Shown one piece after another: positions 1 to 10,508 of a DNA stretch of 64,000 nucleotides. The stretch is taken from contig BDDD01002229.1 in NCBI GenBank assembly GCA_001972305.1, forward strand, positions 62,001-126,000. Reading direction: 5' to 3'. The position numbers and the translations under genes were made by a program. This DNA comes from Cephalotus follicularis (lineage: Eukaryota; Streptophyta; Magnoliopsida; Oxalidales; Cephalotaceae). Each line of letters starts with the position of its first letter. Position 1 is the first letter of the stretch. The notes under the pieces were generated by a model, which was not told the origin of the DNA, did no database searches, and worked only from the letters and a program-made list of their open reading frames with translations.

Positions 1-3000
1 ATCGTGCTACCCCTTTATGACTTTGATGTTATCTTGGGTATGGATTGGTTGTCAGCCTACCGTGCACAACTGGACTGTTACAACAAGGTGGTGGATCTTT
101 GCTTAACTGATGGGACTACTTTTCAGTTCCAGGGAGACAGAGGATTCTCGATGCCAATTATATCTTTTATTCGTACATCAAGGTATCTGGAAAAAGGGTA
201 CGAAGGGTTCCTTGCGCATGTGGTTGATAAAAGGAAGGAGAAAGGTAAGAGTCTGGAGGAGGTTCCTGTTGTAAGTGAGTTTCCGGACGGGTCCCCTCCA
301 GATCCAGTGTCCTTACCACCGAAGAGGAGTATGGAGTTTGTAATCGATCTGGTACCGGGTATGGCTCCTGTTTCGAAGCCGCCTTACCGTATGGCTCCTG
401 CGGAGTTGCGAGAGTTGAAGTTGCAGTTGCAAGACTTGATCGATAAGGGTTTTGTGCGACCCAGTGTTTCTCCGTGGGGTGCACCAGTGCTTTTTGAGAA
501 GAAGAAGGATGGGTCGATGAGGCTTTGCAGCGACTACAGGATGTTGAATAAGGTGACTATCAAGAACAAATATCCTCTTCCACATATCGAGGATTTGTTT
601 GACCAACTGCAAGGGTCGAGAGTGTTTTCCAAACTCGATCTGAAGTCGGGGTATCACCAGCTGTGGGTGAAAGAAGGAGATGTAGAGAGGACTGCCTTCT
701 GAACGAGGTATGGTCACTATGAGTTCTTGGTAATGCCTTTTGGTGTCACCAACGCACCAGCAATGTTCATGTCCCTAATGAACGACGTGTTCCGACCGTA
801 TCTGGATCAGTTTGTGGTGGTGTTTATAGATCATATACTGGTGTTCTCAAGAAGGGAGAAAGAGTACGTCTATCATCTGATGTTAGTTTTGTAGACTCTC
901 CGAGAGCATAAGTTGTATGATAAGTTTGGCAAGTGTGAGTTCTGGCTCGACCATGTGATCTTCCTGGGTCACATTGTGTCTGGAGAGGGTTTGGCGGAGG
1001 ATCCGTCGAAGATCGAGGTAGTGCGAGATTGGCCGTGTCCGAGAAATGTGACAGAAGTACGTAGTTTCCTTGGTTTGGCAGGTTATTATCGGAGGTTCAT
1101 CCAGAAATTCTCGAGGATAGCTGTACCTTTGACAAGGCTGACTCAGAAGAAGACCTTGTTTGTTTGGGATGATGACTGTGAAACTAGTTTCTGTGATCTG
1201 AAGGATCGGCTGATCTCCGCTCCTGTTCTGGCATTACCTGAGGGTAATGAGGGCTTTATAGTTTACAGTGATGCTTTGGGCAAGGGCCTGGGTTGCGTGT
1301 TGATGGAACGAGGCAGGGTGATCACTTATGCTTCGAGGAAGCTGAAGCCGTATGAGGAGAACTATCTGACTCACGATCTCGAGCTGGCAGCTATCGTTTT
1401 TGCTCTTCAGAAATGGAGGCATTACCTGTATGGAGCACAATTTGAGATCTTTACCAATCACAAGAGCCTGAAGTACTTGTTCAGTCAGGATGATCTGAAT
1501 ATGAGGCAGCATCGTTGGGTTGAGTTCTTTAATGACTACGACTGCAGTATTCAGTACCATCCGGGGAAGGCGAACGTTGTCGCGGATGTCCTAAGTCGAA
1601 AATCCATCGTTGCCAATGCTATTGTGTCTCAGTGGAAGTTGTTGGAGGTCTTCCAAAAATGGTCGCCATTTTGTAGGGCACCAGGGATCCTTGTTGCGAG
1701 TGTTCGTGCACAGCCAGCGCTTTTGGGCCACAAAAAGGATGCACAACTGCGTGATCTTGACTTGCTTGATATTCGGGAGAATCTGGGTCCAGAGTCTGAG
1801 TTTCAGTTGCATGCTGATGGTGTTCTGAGGTTTAAGGGACGAGTGTGCGTTCCTGGTGATGCTTGGATAAAGAGTGAGTTGTTGAATGCAGCACATAAAT
1901 CTCAGTACAGTATACATCCTTGTAGCACTAAGATGTACCAAGATCTGAAAAGGAACTACTGGTGGTCCGGCATGAAGAAGGATATCACGGATTATGTCGC
2001 GAAGTGTTATACTTGCGAAGTAGTTAAGGCCGAGCATCAGAGGCCAGCAGGGTTGTTACAGCCCCTACCGATTCCAGAGTGGAAGTGGGAGCATGTGACG
2101 ATGGATTTTGTTTCGGGTTTTCCTTTGACTCAAAAACTCCACAACGCAGTGTGGGTGATTATGGATCGACTTACGAAGTCTGCTCACTTTTTGCCTACTC
2201 ATGTTTCTGACTCTGCGAGCAAGTTGGCTTGGTTGTATGTGAAGGAGATAGTGAGACTACACGGTGTTCCTGTGAGTATAGTCTGTGATAGAGACTCGAT
2301 CTTCACTTCCATCTTTTGGAAGAGGTTTTAGACAGCGTTTGGGACAAAGCTGAACCTGAGCACAGCTTTCCACCCACAGACGGATGACCAGTCAGAGCGT
2401 ACTATCCAGACCCTGGAGGATATGCTCCGAGCTTGTGTTGTTGACTTTGCTGGTACTTGGGAGGACCATATTCCTTTGATAGAGTTTTCTTATAATACCA
2501 ACTATCATTCCAGTATTGGCATGGCACCATTTGAGGCTCTGTATGGGAGGAAGTGTAGGTCCCCTGTGTGTTGGGACAAGGTTGGCGAGCGACCTTTGTT
2601 GGGCTCAGACTTGGTTGAGGAGACTTCTGAGAAAGTCAAGTTCATAAAGGAGAAACTGCTTGCTACTCAGAGCCGGCAGAAGAGCTATGTTGACAGTGTC
2701 AAGAGAAGACCTTTAACCTTCACGTCGGTGATCATGTGTTTTTGAAGGTTTCACCGTGGAAAGGCGTTCAGAGGTTTGGGAAAAAGGGCAAGTTAGCTCC
2801 GCGCTACATCGGTCCCTTTGAGGTTCTGGAGAGAGTTGGGGAGGTGGCTTACCAGCTTGCCTTACCTCCTGCACTGTCAGGTGTGCATGATGTCTTCCAT
2901 GTATCCATGTTGAGGGGATATATCCGAGATCCTTCGCATGTTCTGGACTTTGATTCAGTTCCTGTACGAGATGACCTATCTTGCGAGGAGTTACCCGTGC

Positions 3001-3140
3001 GGATCCTGGATTGGAAAACGCAAGTGTTGAGGAACCGAACCATTCCTATGGTGAAGGTTCAGTGGCAGTTTCACCATCCTGAAGAAGCAACTTGGGAACG
3101 TGAATAGGAGATGAGGGAGCGTTACTCTCACTTGTTCTAG
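1..3140 (+). pseudogene. Element A pol: PR tail, RT, RNase H, integrase, chromodomain-like tail (broken)
   Basis: One reading frame starts with the protease C-terminal motif [11 protein letters not shown]. It continues through RT ([39 protein letters not shown]), RNase H ([39 protein letters not shown]), the integrase zinc finger ([13 protein letters not shown]) and the integrase core ([27 protein letters not shown]). It is interrupted by TGA at 700 (reads as a former CGA), TAG at 892 and TAG at 2329 (former CAG), a one-base frameshift near 2722, and TAG at 3105 before the expected end at 3138. The second Asp of the RT catalytic pair is His (FIDHIL, codon 832-834), so the RT would be dead even without the stops. 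The integrase D, D and E residues are intact. Overall a decayed pseudogene. Confidence 0.9.
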
Positions 3141-3172
3141 TACTGCCTTTATTTCGGGGAAGAAATTCCTCG

Positions 3173-3185
3173 AAGGAGGGGTGGA
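3173..3185 (+). other. Polypurine tract of element A
   Basis: The purine-rich run aaggaggggtgga lies directly before the LTR start TGTAACTCCC. This is the position and composition expected for the plus-strand priming site of a gypsy element. The end of pol lies 33 bases upstream. Confidence 0.8.
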
Positions 3186-3334
3186 TGTAACTCCCGGGGT
3201 TTTCGTTAAAGTGTAATGTTTCTTTTCCAATGTAATTTTGCACCTTGTGTTAATGGGAACCGTGTTTTCCCTCTTTTGTGTGTTGAAAGTTGCAAGAAAA
3301 GTGTGTTGGTGTGTTTTCTGTGCAGGGGGCAGCC

Positions 3335-4062
3335 GACTGCCACAGGGAGGCAGCCGACTGGACCCCTTACTGAGGGGCACCAGCCAGCTGCTGTGGGGAA
3401 GCAGTCGACTGTGTGTGTGTCGGCAGAAACAGCTGACTGCCAAGTCGAGGGAGTCAACTGCCAGGCGCCAGACAGCACACATGCTGTCAGGCTTGGTGTG
3501 ACAAAAAGGGGGTGTTGACTTTATATGGACAGAAGACAGAGAGAGGGGCCGGGTTTCTCCATAAAAACACAAGCTTCTCCCTCCATCTTCATCCCTTTTC
3601 ATAGAGAGTTCAAAGAGAGTGTGAAAGAGTGAAGAAAAGGGAGTGAAAGTGTGTGTGTGTTATGGATCCAAGGAGCTTTGTGTTGAACCGTTGACTTGGA
3701 GGCTTGGACAGTGGAGGAACCAGACCAGTGGGAGTTGCGATGCAGAATCCAGCCGACTGCCCGTGTTGGGCAGTCGACTGCTTAATGGGTCCAGCCGACT
3801 GTGCTTGAGGAGCCAGTCGACTGTCCATGTGTGTCTCTGGGAAGTGCCTGCAAAGGTTGTGTAGTCGACTGCTGTAGGTCAATAGCCGACTGTTGAGTGT
3901 GGACAGCTGACTGTCCTGAGGGACAGCCGACTGTCGAGTGTGAGCAGCCGACTGTCGAGGGAGACAACCGACTGATTAGTGTGGTCAGCCAACTGCTAGT
4001 GTTGGGCAGCCGACTGTTTTAAGGCTAACAGCCGACTGCCAGTGAGGGACAGCCGACTGTTA
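3335..4062. repeat. M1 array in LTR A: about 20 copies of CAG[T/C]CGACTG-like motifs
   Basis: Two clusters (about 3335-3460 and 3750-4062) hold roughly 20 copies or near-copies of a 10-bp palindrome CAGTCGACTG, mostly as CAGCCGACTG, with CAGCTGACTG and CAACCGACTG variants. Spacing is about 20-25 bp, and the intervening spacers differ in sequence. The clusters lie on either side of the TATA-like sequences at 3520-3568. The spacers are not conserved, so this is not an ordinary tandem repeat. The same motif fills the LTRs of B, D, E and the copia element S. Confidence 0.9.
3520..3600 (+). promoter_or_regulatory. Candidate LTR promoter of element A
   Basis: TTTATATG at 3520-3527 and CATAAAAAC at 3560-3568 resemble plant TATA boxes. 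A pyrimidine-rich stretch (cttctccctccatcttcatccc) follows about 25-30 bp downstream of the second one, which would suit a start site near 3595. This is inferred from composition and position in the LTR only. Confidence 0.35.
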
Positions 4063-4455
4063 GGGCCTGTTTTGCATTATGAACATGTGAATGCATCGTG
4101 TATTGTGATAAGCTACTTTGTAAAGCTTTATGAACTGTTTTGAGCATTGTGATTTCTGAGTTTGAACAGTTATATCACCTTTCTGAAAGTGCATTGTAGT
4201 TTAATGTAAATCATTACTTTACACGAAAATGTATGTTTTGAGAAAATATATATTGTCGAACCGCGAAAATGACTTCCAAAACACCGTGAACTGAGTTTTC
4301 TGATATTGTGAACCGAGAACCGTGACATCATGAAAATGAGTTTGTTTTCAAGTATCTTTGTTTTATCAATTTACTTGGAAAACTGTTTTGAGCATCGAGA
4401 TGACTGTGATTGTGATTGAGTTGACTGTGATTGCTGATTGTGATTGTGATTGTGA

Positions 4456-4873
4456 CCGTACTAGTTGCGTGGCGGAGATGCCAGCGATGACTAGTGGTCG
4501 GGTTGACTCCGGGGCCAGGAGTTGGCTGGGTGACTCACTGCATCGTGACCTGCTTCGCGCCGTCCGGAGTCGGGGCCGATGACGGGATGTACGATGTTGG
4601 GGCCAGGAGTTGGCGACGCTCTTCTTACCCATCGTGAACCGTGTTTTGTGTAGTCCTTTGGACTTGTTTGAGACCGTGAATTGTGACATTGTGATACCGT
4701 GATTTCTGTGACATCGTGACATCGTGGTTTGGCATATGTATGTATATTTATATATATATGCATCGAGATATAGTATATACTGTTGCATTCGTGCTTTGGT
4801 TTTGTTGATCTTATGTTGCTTTTATGACTTTGGCCGAGTGATGACAAAGGCTAACCCCCTACTGTTGCAGATT
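4456..4873 (+). promoter_or_regulatory. Conserved LTR leader block: paired GCCAGGAGTTGG cores and acceptor-like CTAAC...CAG
   Basis: Two copies of GGGGCCAGGAGTTGG lie about 80 bp apart (near 4513 and 4600). Downstream, GACAAAGGCTAACCCCC at 4843 is followed by a CAG ending at 4870. The same arrangement is present on the minus strand in the C LTR (20101-20220 and 19771-19806) and, more diverged, in the D LTR (35830-36025 and 35615-35650). CTAAC followed about 15 bases later by a YAG resembles a plant branch point and 3' splice site. The function is unknown; what is seen is conservation across three separate elements. Confidence 0.5.
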
Positions 4874-5246
4874 GATGCTGCGTTTTGGATAACGCCGGGC
4901 ATGGCTGTATCAGACAGTGAAGTGGTGGAGTTTTATGCTTTAAGTGTTTTGTAAAGCAGTGTGTAAACATGTTGTACTTTAGTTCATGTACTAATGTTTA
5001 ACGAGGTTGTTGTATCGACTTTTGGATCACGCTCCGTTTGTGGGCTTTTTTAACAATGCTTTACTATGGATATTGTGGGGATCATGTGGTATGGGACGCA
5101 TGGTTCCGTTTGCTTTCAGCTTATAGTTAAATGCTTCCGCAAGTTTGATGTTTAATCAAAAGTTTTAAGTTTTATCTTTCTCTGTATAAGCTGGATGCTT
5201 GTTAATTTGCCATGTTGTATGTTGTTAATGCAAGCGGGGTGTGACA

Positions 5247-6183
5247 CTACTTCTTTCCAGTACTCCCTTAGTACTGAAATTGAAAAGAAATGGTCATACA
5301 GGAGACAGGGCAGCATTATGTCCTACCGCTTATGGACTTATTATTTCACAAGTTAGAGGAATTTGGTCTTATCAAATTTTATATATTTATTACCAAAGCC
5401 GTTTTAGATAAATTTAATTATCTTCCAATTCATTTGGATGGCTTAGCATGCTTGACGTGTTTGGATTTGTTTGTAAAAAGAAAACATCCATCTCATGCAA
5501 CCTATTTCCCTCTTAGAAAAAAATATGGCCTGACCCAGGACTAAATCTATGAGTGATCACATGAGCCAATGTGATCACTCCATCTCCTAGGTGAACTATT
5601 TAAAACTACTTTATTACAAAATGCACCGCGCATACATGGCCTTCACTTCGTTTTGCAAATTCCTTGATCTTCCACTTCTCGACCCTTTGTGATTCCTCTC
5701 TTCTTTGTTTACAAAAATGAAATTACCAAATACATTTTAAAAATAAAGAATATAATACAAATGGAGGGAGAGAGAATAATAAAAATAAGGAATTAATGGT
5801 GCTTGCAGGCAACCACATTACAGACCAAATAAAAGCAAAGGTTAATAAAGCAAATTAAACCATCGACAAAAGAAATCAAAAGCTAGGTCCAGTCCCTTAG
5901 CCAACCATCATGCACAATACATTTAAAATCTACATCCACTACAGACTTTAAATAAACACAAGTAATGTCAATTTCGATGACCAATCGAAATAATTCCACA
6001 AGTTCACCGATATTCCAGTAAACCTCCCACTAGATTATTTAAAACCTAGTTTCCTGAAAAATAAATATTTTATTTTATAAAACTACCATGGGAAGGGAAT
6101 TAAACTAGAATTTCAGGTACTTTCATTATCCCAAAATAGTCACCAAAACTGAAATTAAAGTCCAATTGAAATTAAAACGGATG
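5247..6183. other. Noncoding interior of element K
   Basis: AT-rich sequence without a convincing gene. A short frame at 5290-5544 has no recognisable domain. I see no gag or pol motif on either strand. It begins right after the A LTR and ends at K's primer-binding site. Confidence 0.5.
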
Positions 6184-6196
6184 GCTCTGATACCAC
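6184..6196 (-). other. Primer-binding site of element K (tRNA-iMet type)
   Basis: On the minus strand TGGTATCAGAGCC lies two bases downstream of the LTR end ...CAACA. It matches the complement of the initiator methionine tRNA 3' end used by many plant LTR retrotransposons, and it fixes the orientation of K. Confidence 0.85.
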
Positions 6197-6197
6197 T

Positions 6198-8678
6198 TGT
6201 TGGAAACCTGTCAAGGGTTCTCGGTCAATTTGGTCCTAGGACACTAGTGTGTATAATTTTTATTTTTCAAAAACACCAAGACAGGAACTCAAGGTTCACA
6301 CTGACATCTTAGTACCAAATAGAAAAGCCGATGATATCTTTTTAATTAACAATCGAACAAAACCAATTATCAAGCATGCATATAAAATTAAACCGAAACC
6401 ATATCGATAATCATAAAAGAATAAAGGAAGCCACCATACTAACGTTGGAGGCTCCACCACTTTGTCACTACACGCTTGCCGAAGCTACTGCCCGTCGTCG
6501 GAGCCGCTGCCCGGAATCTGGCGAGCATGTCAGACGCCAATCAAGACACCGTTGAACTCCATATGCGCTGATCTATCCACTGGTGGCAGAGACTCGGCGT
6601 CAAGCACCCCGGAATGCGTTGAAGCGGCTGGCAGCGGCTGTGACTCGCTGAGTTGGACTCAGTGAGTTCTGATCCAATGCCCCATGGATCGACCGTGCCA
6701 TATCCTGTTTCCAAATCACCCGATCTTCACGGTTTGGGGGGGGACTCGCTGTTACTTACCATGGAATGGCCGATCAAAGCGAATCGACGAGTCGGACTCA
6801 CTGAGGTGAATCGGTGAGTCGAACCTGATCAAAGCAGGGTCGGCCAAGGCAGCACCAACCACAAAATGCCCCGATCTTCACCTAAACAACCAAGACTCAC
6901 CGTGACTCAGGCCATAATGCCAAGTCACGACGAACAACGCACTGAGTCGATAGGGTCGACTCGATGCCCAAAAACCTGGCTATGTAGCGCCGATATCACC
7001 TAGTCTAGGATCAAAATAGCTAGATCCAAGACGGCTGCACCTACCAAGACCATTGGCGGTGGAAGAGAAGGCCAGAATAGTGGGTGACGTTAAAAACGCC
7101 ACGGTAAAACCAAAGAGAAAACATAGGAGAAAGAGAGGGAGAGAAAGAGCAAGACACACCGTGGAAGAGGGGGTCTTCTTCTCCGACCACTGTCACCTCG
7201 AACGTCGTCTTCTCTGGCCGAGGACGCGTCGTCCAGGTGCTGCGCACACAAAGTGCGCTTCTCTCCCAATTTTGGCATGCACCCATGCGCCCAAAATAGA
7301 AAAAAATGAAGACTTAAACAAAATGTGCAATGTGTCTCCCTTTTTGTCTCTTTCTTCATTTATTAAAATTGTCTCTCTTGTTTTAATTATGTGCCCCGCA
7401 CATAGTATGTATCAACATACTCCCACTGTGGTTCTGTTTAATATATCAATTGACAATACGGTGGTAAATAAAAATAAACCACTAATGTCAAATTAATATA
7501 ACTAGTTAAAACTAGATTTTCCGCCAAGCTAGCATGTGTGCAGCATGCATCGCTTTTCCAATAATCATGTGGGACCCGAAAGCCTTGTGGATTTCTGGTA
7601 CGATGATAAATTTCCCAGAACATCCCAAAGTTCTGGTACGACTATCCAGCTAATAGCCCGGTGTGATCTAAAATCACCCCCAGATCCGTGGACCACAAAG
7701 TACCATGTCTATCAGTAGTTAGCTGGTTCCATAGTGCCTTATCACTGTCATCAGTTTGTGTACCACATGTACCTCATCATCTCGGCTCCGACCGCAGACT
7801 AGGGTTTGGATTAATGTCATCCCTAGGTAAAACTGTGACAACTATAATTCTATGATCGCACTAAGACTATGGGAGATATCCCCGGAAACCTCTCGTTCCC
7901 AATCTCCCAGTGCCTGGCGAGGACTTTAAGTCTTCAATGGTCATAGATGTTATAGAGCCTATAACCCTCAACACGGATGTGATGATCCCATCTTGCGAAC
8001 CTATACATCTTGATGCAGCTCCCACAAGGCCCAAAGACAACCATTTTGCCAGCACTTGGCTAGTGCTGGGGAAGGCAGAAATGAAAGCCAAGTAGTTACT
8101 GTACGATGCATTGCAGCCGCTTAGGTCTAAGGACACAACGTAAATCACGTATGATCTACTAGTCACCTTTGACCAAACACTACCGCGACAATAGGAACTC
8201 TATTGACAAAGGTGTAAACTCTCCAAATAGATAACATATGGTGGGTCAGTTCAGTGTTGTGCCTCTGCACGTAGCTTTAGGGTAAAACCCAAATGGCAAT
8301 GAGATGATCCATCCTCCTTTACCACTCGGACCAAGCATAACACGACAAGTCTTTACGGTTCATCCATTGCCCTAAGAGAGTGAACCTATGACTTGGAACT
8401 TTTGTCACAAGGGAGTAAGGATCTCATTCTCATAACCTCTCAAGCACGAGATCCAACCCTTTACGGACACGGCGCTATATGCGTGTTCAGTTGACATGGT
8501 GATCAACTGATCCGTTGAGACGGTTTGGGATAATACATATAGCAAGACGCCAATGTTTACTGTATATGCACAATAAAATATGAATGGAACTAAGAATGTA
8601 CGATTCAATAGTGTGTTATATGTAAAGTACATATGTTTGCAGCCTTCTTGTGGCTTGCAGGGAGACCCTAATCTAACA
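6198..8678 (-). repeat. 5' LTR of element K (about 2.48 kb)
   Basis: On the minus strand it starts TGTTAGATTAGGG at 8678 and ends ...GGTTTCCAACA at 6198, with TG...CA termini. The PBS at its downstream edge marks it as the 5' LTR. It contains an array of GACTCACTGAGTC-like motifs (6640-6968) and a purine-rich run near 7117-7150. There is no coding. No second copy is visible, so the boundaries rest on termini and context. Confidence 0.7.
6640..6968. repeat. M3 array in LTR K: GACTCACTGAGTC-like palindromic motifs
   Basis: About a dozen GACTC and GAGTC half-sites are seen, several arranged as near palindromes: tgactcgctgagttggactc at 6641, agtcggactcactgagg at about 6791, gactcaccgtgactcag at about 6896, cactgagtcgatagggtcga at about 6940. 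Spacers are not conserved. The organisation resembles the M1 and M2 arrays of the other LTRs but uses a different core. Confidence 0.65.
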
Positions 8679-8697
8679 CCCCCCCCCCCCCCCCCCC
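8679..8697. repeat. Poly-C tract at the K / copia G junction
   Basis: A run of 19 C lies between the K LTR end and ttacagtatttcaattggtat. SIRE-type LTR ends carry a shorter C run before the PBS; element S in this window has a run of 7 C (about 27541-27547). This tract is therefore the end of G's 5' LTR, and K probably inserted in it, with C's forming the TSD. Confidence 0.6.
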
Positions 8698-8713
8698 TTT
8701 ACAGTATTTCAAT

Positions 8714-8725
8714 TGGTATATGAGA
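8714..8725 (+). other. Decayed primer-binding site of element G
   Basis: TGGTATATGAGA compares with the canonical TGGTATCAGAGC of initiator-Met-tRNA sites, and is preceded by caat as in element S. It lies 45 bases upstream of the gag start. Confidence 0.6.
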
Positions 8726-8769
8726 GGTAGGCTCATAATTCTTAATTGTTAGAGCCTTAAAGATCCGCA

Positions 8770-10508
8770 ATGGCAATGAACTTGAATTCTGGAGAAAGCC
8801 AAAACATGTCCAAGCCACCATATTTTGATGTCAACAATTATAGCCATTGGAATGCTATGATGACCATTTTTATTCAATCCTGAGATTATAATTTGCGGCA
8901 CCTCATTGTTGACGGTCCAAACTTCCCCACTATTAGAAATGAAAATCGTGAAGCTATTCCAAATCCTAGAAGTGGTTATAACGATGAAGATAGGAGGAGA
9001 GTTCAAATGAACACTAAAGCTAAACACATCATAATTTGTGCTATAAATCTAGTGATTTTAATAGAGTTTCATCCTACATTTCGGCTAAAGAAATGTGGGA
9101 TAAACTTGAGCTTACCTAGGAAGGTACCAATCAAGTCAAAGAAGCTAAGATTAGTATGTTAGTTCATGAATATGAAATGTTTACCATGAACGAAAATTAA
9201 GATATTAAATCCATGTTCACTAGATGTACCAAGATTACAAATGCTTTGAAATCTTTGGATAAAATCTATTCTAAAAGTGAAACGGTAAGGAAGATTCTTA
9301 GGTGTCTACCAAGGGCGTGGATGCCTAAAGTGATGACAATTGAGGAAGCAAAAGACCTCAACACCCTTCCTTTTGAGGATCTTCTAGGGTCTCTAATGAC
9401 CCATGAGCTATCAATGCTGAAGAAGGATGATGATGAAGAGAAAGAGAAAATGAAGAAAAAGGTTATAGCCTTGAAGTCAACAACAATTGAAGATTCTGAA
9501 GTTGATAGTGATGAGGAGCTTGCTCTTATCACAAGGAAGTTCCTAGCAAGCAAGAAGAAGTTTGGTGGTAAACCAAACAAGAAAGTTCATCAAAGCAGAA
9601 AGTCAAGAAAGCTTGAGGAAGTTATATGCTTTGACTGCAACAAACCCGGGCATTACAAAAGCAATTGTCTGAGACTAAAAAAGGAGCATTTGAAGAAAAA
9701 GAATGCAATGCTTGCTACTTGGGATGATAGTGATGAATCAAGCTCGGATGAAGAATCTCATGAAGAAGTGGCTCAATTGGCGTTGATGGCCATTGAGTAA
9801 GAAGAAGAAGACAATGATGAGGTAAGCTATGATGAACCTGTGATTATAGTTGAAAAATATAGTTCCATTATTTTTTATTTAAAGAAAAAGGTGAAAAGTT
9901 TAACAAATGAAAATGATCAATTGAAAGCAATCACTCTAACTAAGGAAGATAATTCTAAAGAAACTGAGATTGATTTCCTAGAAAATGAAATATCCTTTTT
10001 AGAAAAAGAAAATAAAAATCTTAAAATTGAGATAGATGCACTAAAGAAAACATTCTCAAAGTTTCCTAATAGTAGTGAAAAATTATAAAATGTTTTAGGA
10101 ATGCAAAGACGCGTTTTTGATAATGCCGGACTAGGATATGAGGAAATGAAAAATGTTAAGCTTTATCAAAACTTTTTTGAGAGAAAGGAAAAGATTGAAA
10201 AGCATAAAATTTAAAAAGTTCATGTTAAGAAGAAAAATGTAAATATTGTTTGTAACTATTGTGGAAAACATGGACATATATCATCATCTTGTTTTTACAA
10301 ATGAAATGTCATGTATAAGGAAAATGTAAATGTTACTTGTAACTATTGTAGTAAACAAGGTCACAATTCTTCTTCATGTTTTTACATGAACAATGTATTG
10401 TATAAATCAAAATTTGTTAAACTTAAGAAAATTTGGGTTCCTAAAGGAACCATTGTAACTAACCCCAAAGGACCTAAAATTTGTTGGGTACCTCAAGCAA
10501 AATTTTGA
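8770..10508 (+). pseudogene. Element G gag (SIRE-like; three zinc knuckles, coiled coil; broken)
   Basis: It starts at ATG 8770 with PPYFDVNNYSHW, the typical SIRE/Tnt1-type gag opening. TGA at 8881 breaks the frame and a frameshift occurs after about 9110. The frame from 9213 carries the LPRAWMPKVMTIEEAKDL and LLGSLMTHE motifs of the UBN2-type gag domain. Next come a knuckle CFDCNKPGHYKSNC (about 9630), an acidic segment DDSDESSSDEESHEE, a Glu/Lys-rich coiled-coil stretch (9840-10088), and two closely similar knuckles CNYCGKHGHISSSC and CNYCSKQGHNSSSC (10252-10380), apparently an internal duplication. Additional stops lie near 9798, 10086, 10212 and 10302. The product would be the capsid/nucleocapsid protein. 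Confidence 0.85.

Larger units (their letters stand above)
1..5246 (+). mobile_element. Element A: 3' portion of a Ty3/gypsy retrotransposon (Tekay/Del-like chromovirus)
   Basis: The window opens inside the protease-to-RT linker of a gypsy polyprotein and runs through RT, RNase H and integrase to a polypurine tract and a 3' LTR ending at 5246. The domain order PR-RT-RH-IN marks it as Ty3/gypsy. The C-terminal tail with the VKVQW and EEATWERE signatures is the chromodomain-like tail of Tekay/Del-type chromoviruses; that lineage call is by family resemblance. The 5' LTR, gag and protease active site lie left of the window. A ends inside the noncoding interior of element K. The expected right TSD copy would be ctact at 5247-5251, but the left copy is not visible. 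Confidence 0.9.
3186..5246 (+). repeat. 3' LTR of element A (about 2.06 kb)
   Basis: It starts TGTAACTCCCGGGG right after the polypurine tract and ends ...GGGGTGTGACA at 5246, giving TG...CA ends. It contains a long array of CAG[T/C]CGACTG-like motifs, TATA-like sequences near 3520 and 3560, and a conserved block at 4456-4873 that is shared with the LTRs of C and D. There is no coding. The 5' partner LTR is outside the window, so the right boundary rests on sequence features and on similarity to the C LTR end (CCGGGGCGTGACA). Confidence 0.8.
5247..8678 (-). mobile_element. Element K: minus-strand LTR element with 5' LTR, PBS and a noncoding interior (truncated in view)
   Basis: Reading on the minus strand, an LTR (8678 down to 6198) is followed by a perfect initiator-Met-tRNA primer-binding site and then at least 0.94 kb of interior with no recognisable protein. 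The interior is cut at 5247, where element A begins. K separates the poly-C tract and PBS of copia element G from the missing part of G's 5' LTR, so K probably inserted there. The absence of coding in the visible interior would fit a LARD-type non-autonomous element, but the rest lies outside the window. The family is not recognised. Confidence 0.65.

Noticed and set aside
3335..4062. Regularly spaced short repeats resembling a CRISPR array
   Set aside because: The repeat is only 10 bp, variable, lies in an LTR of a plant retrotransposon, and no cas genes exist here.
5290..5544. 84-codon frame as a possible host gene
   Set aside because: No recognisable domain, AT-rich noncoding surroundings inside element K, no promoter or intron structure.
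6184..8725. One LTR flanked on both sides by primer-binding sites in opposite directions (K and G sharing an LTR)
   Set aside because: The TG...CA ends at 6198 and 8678 and the 19-C tract fit an insertion of K into the LTR end of G better. The G LTR should resemble a SIRE LTR, and the K LTR does not.
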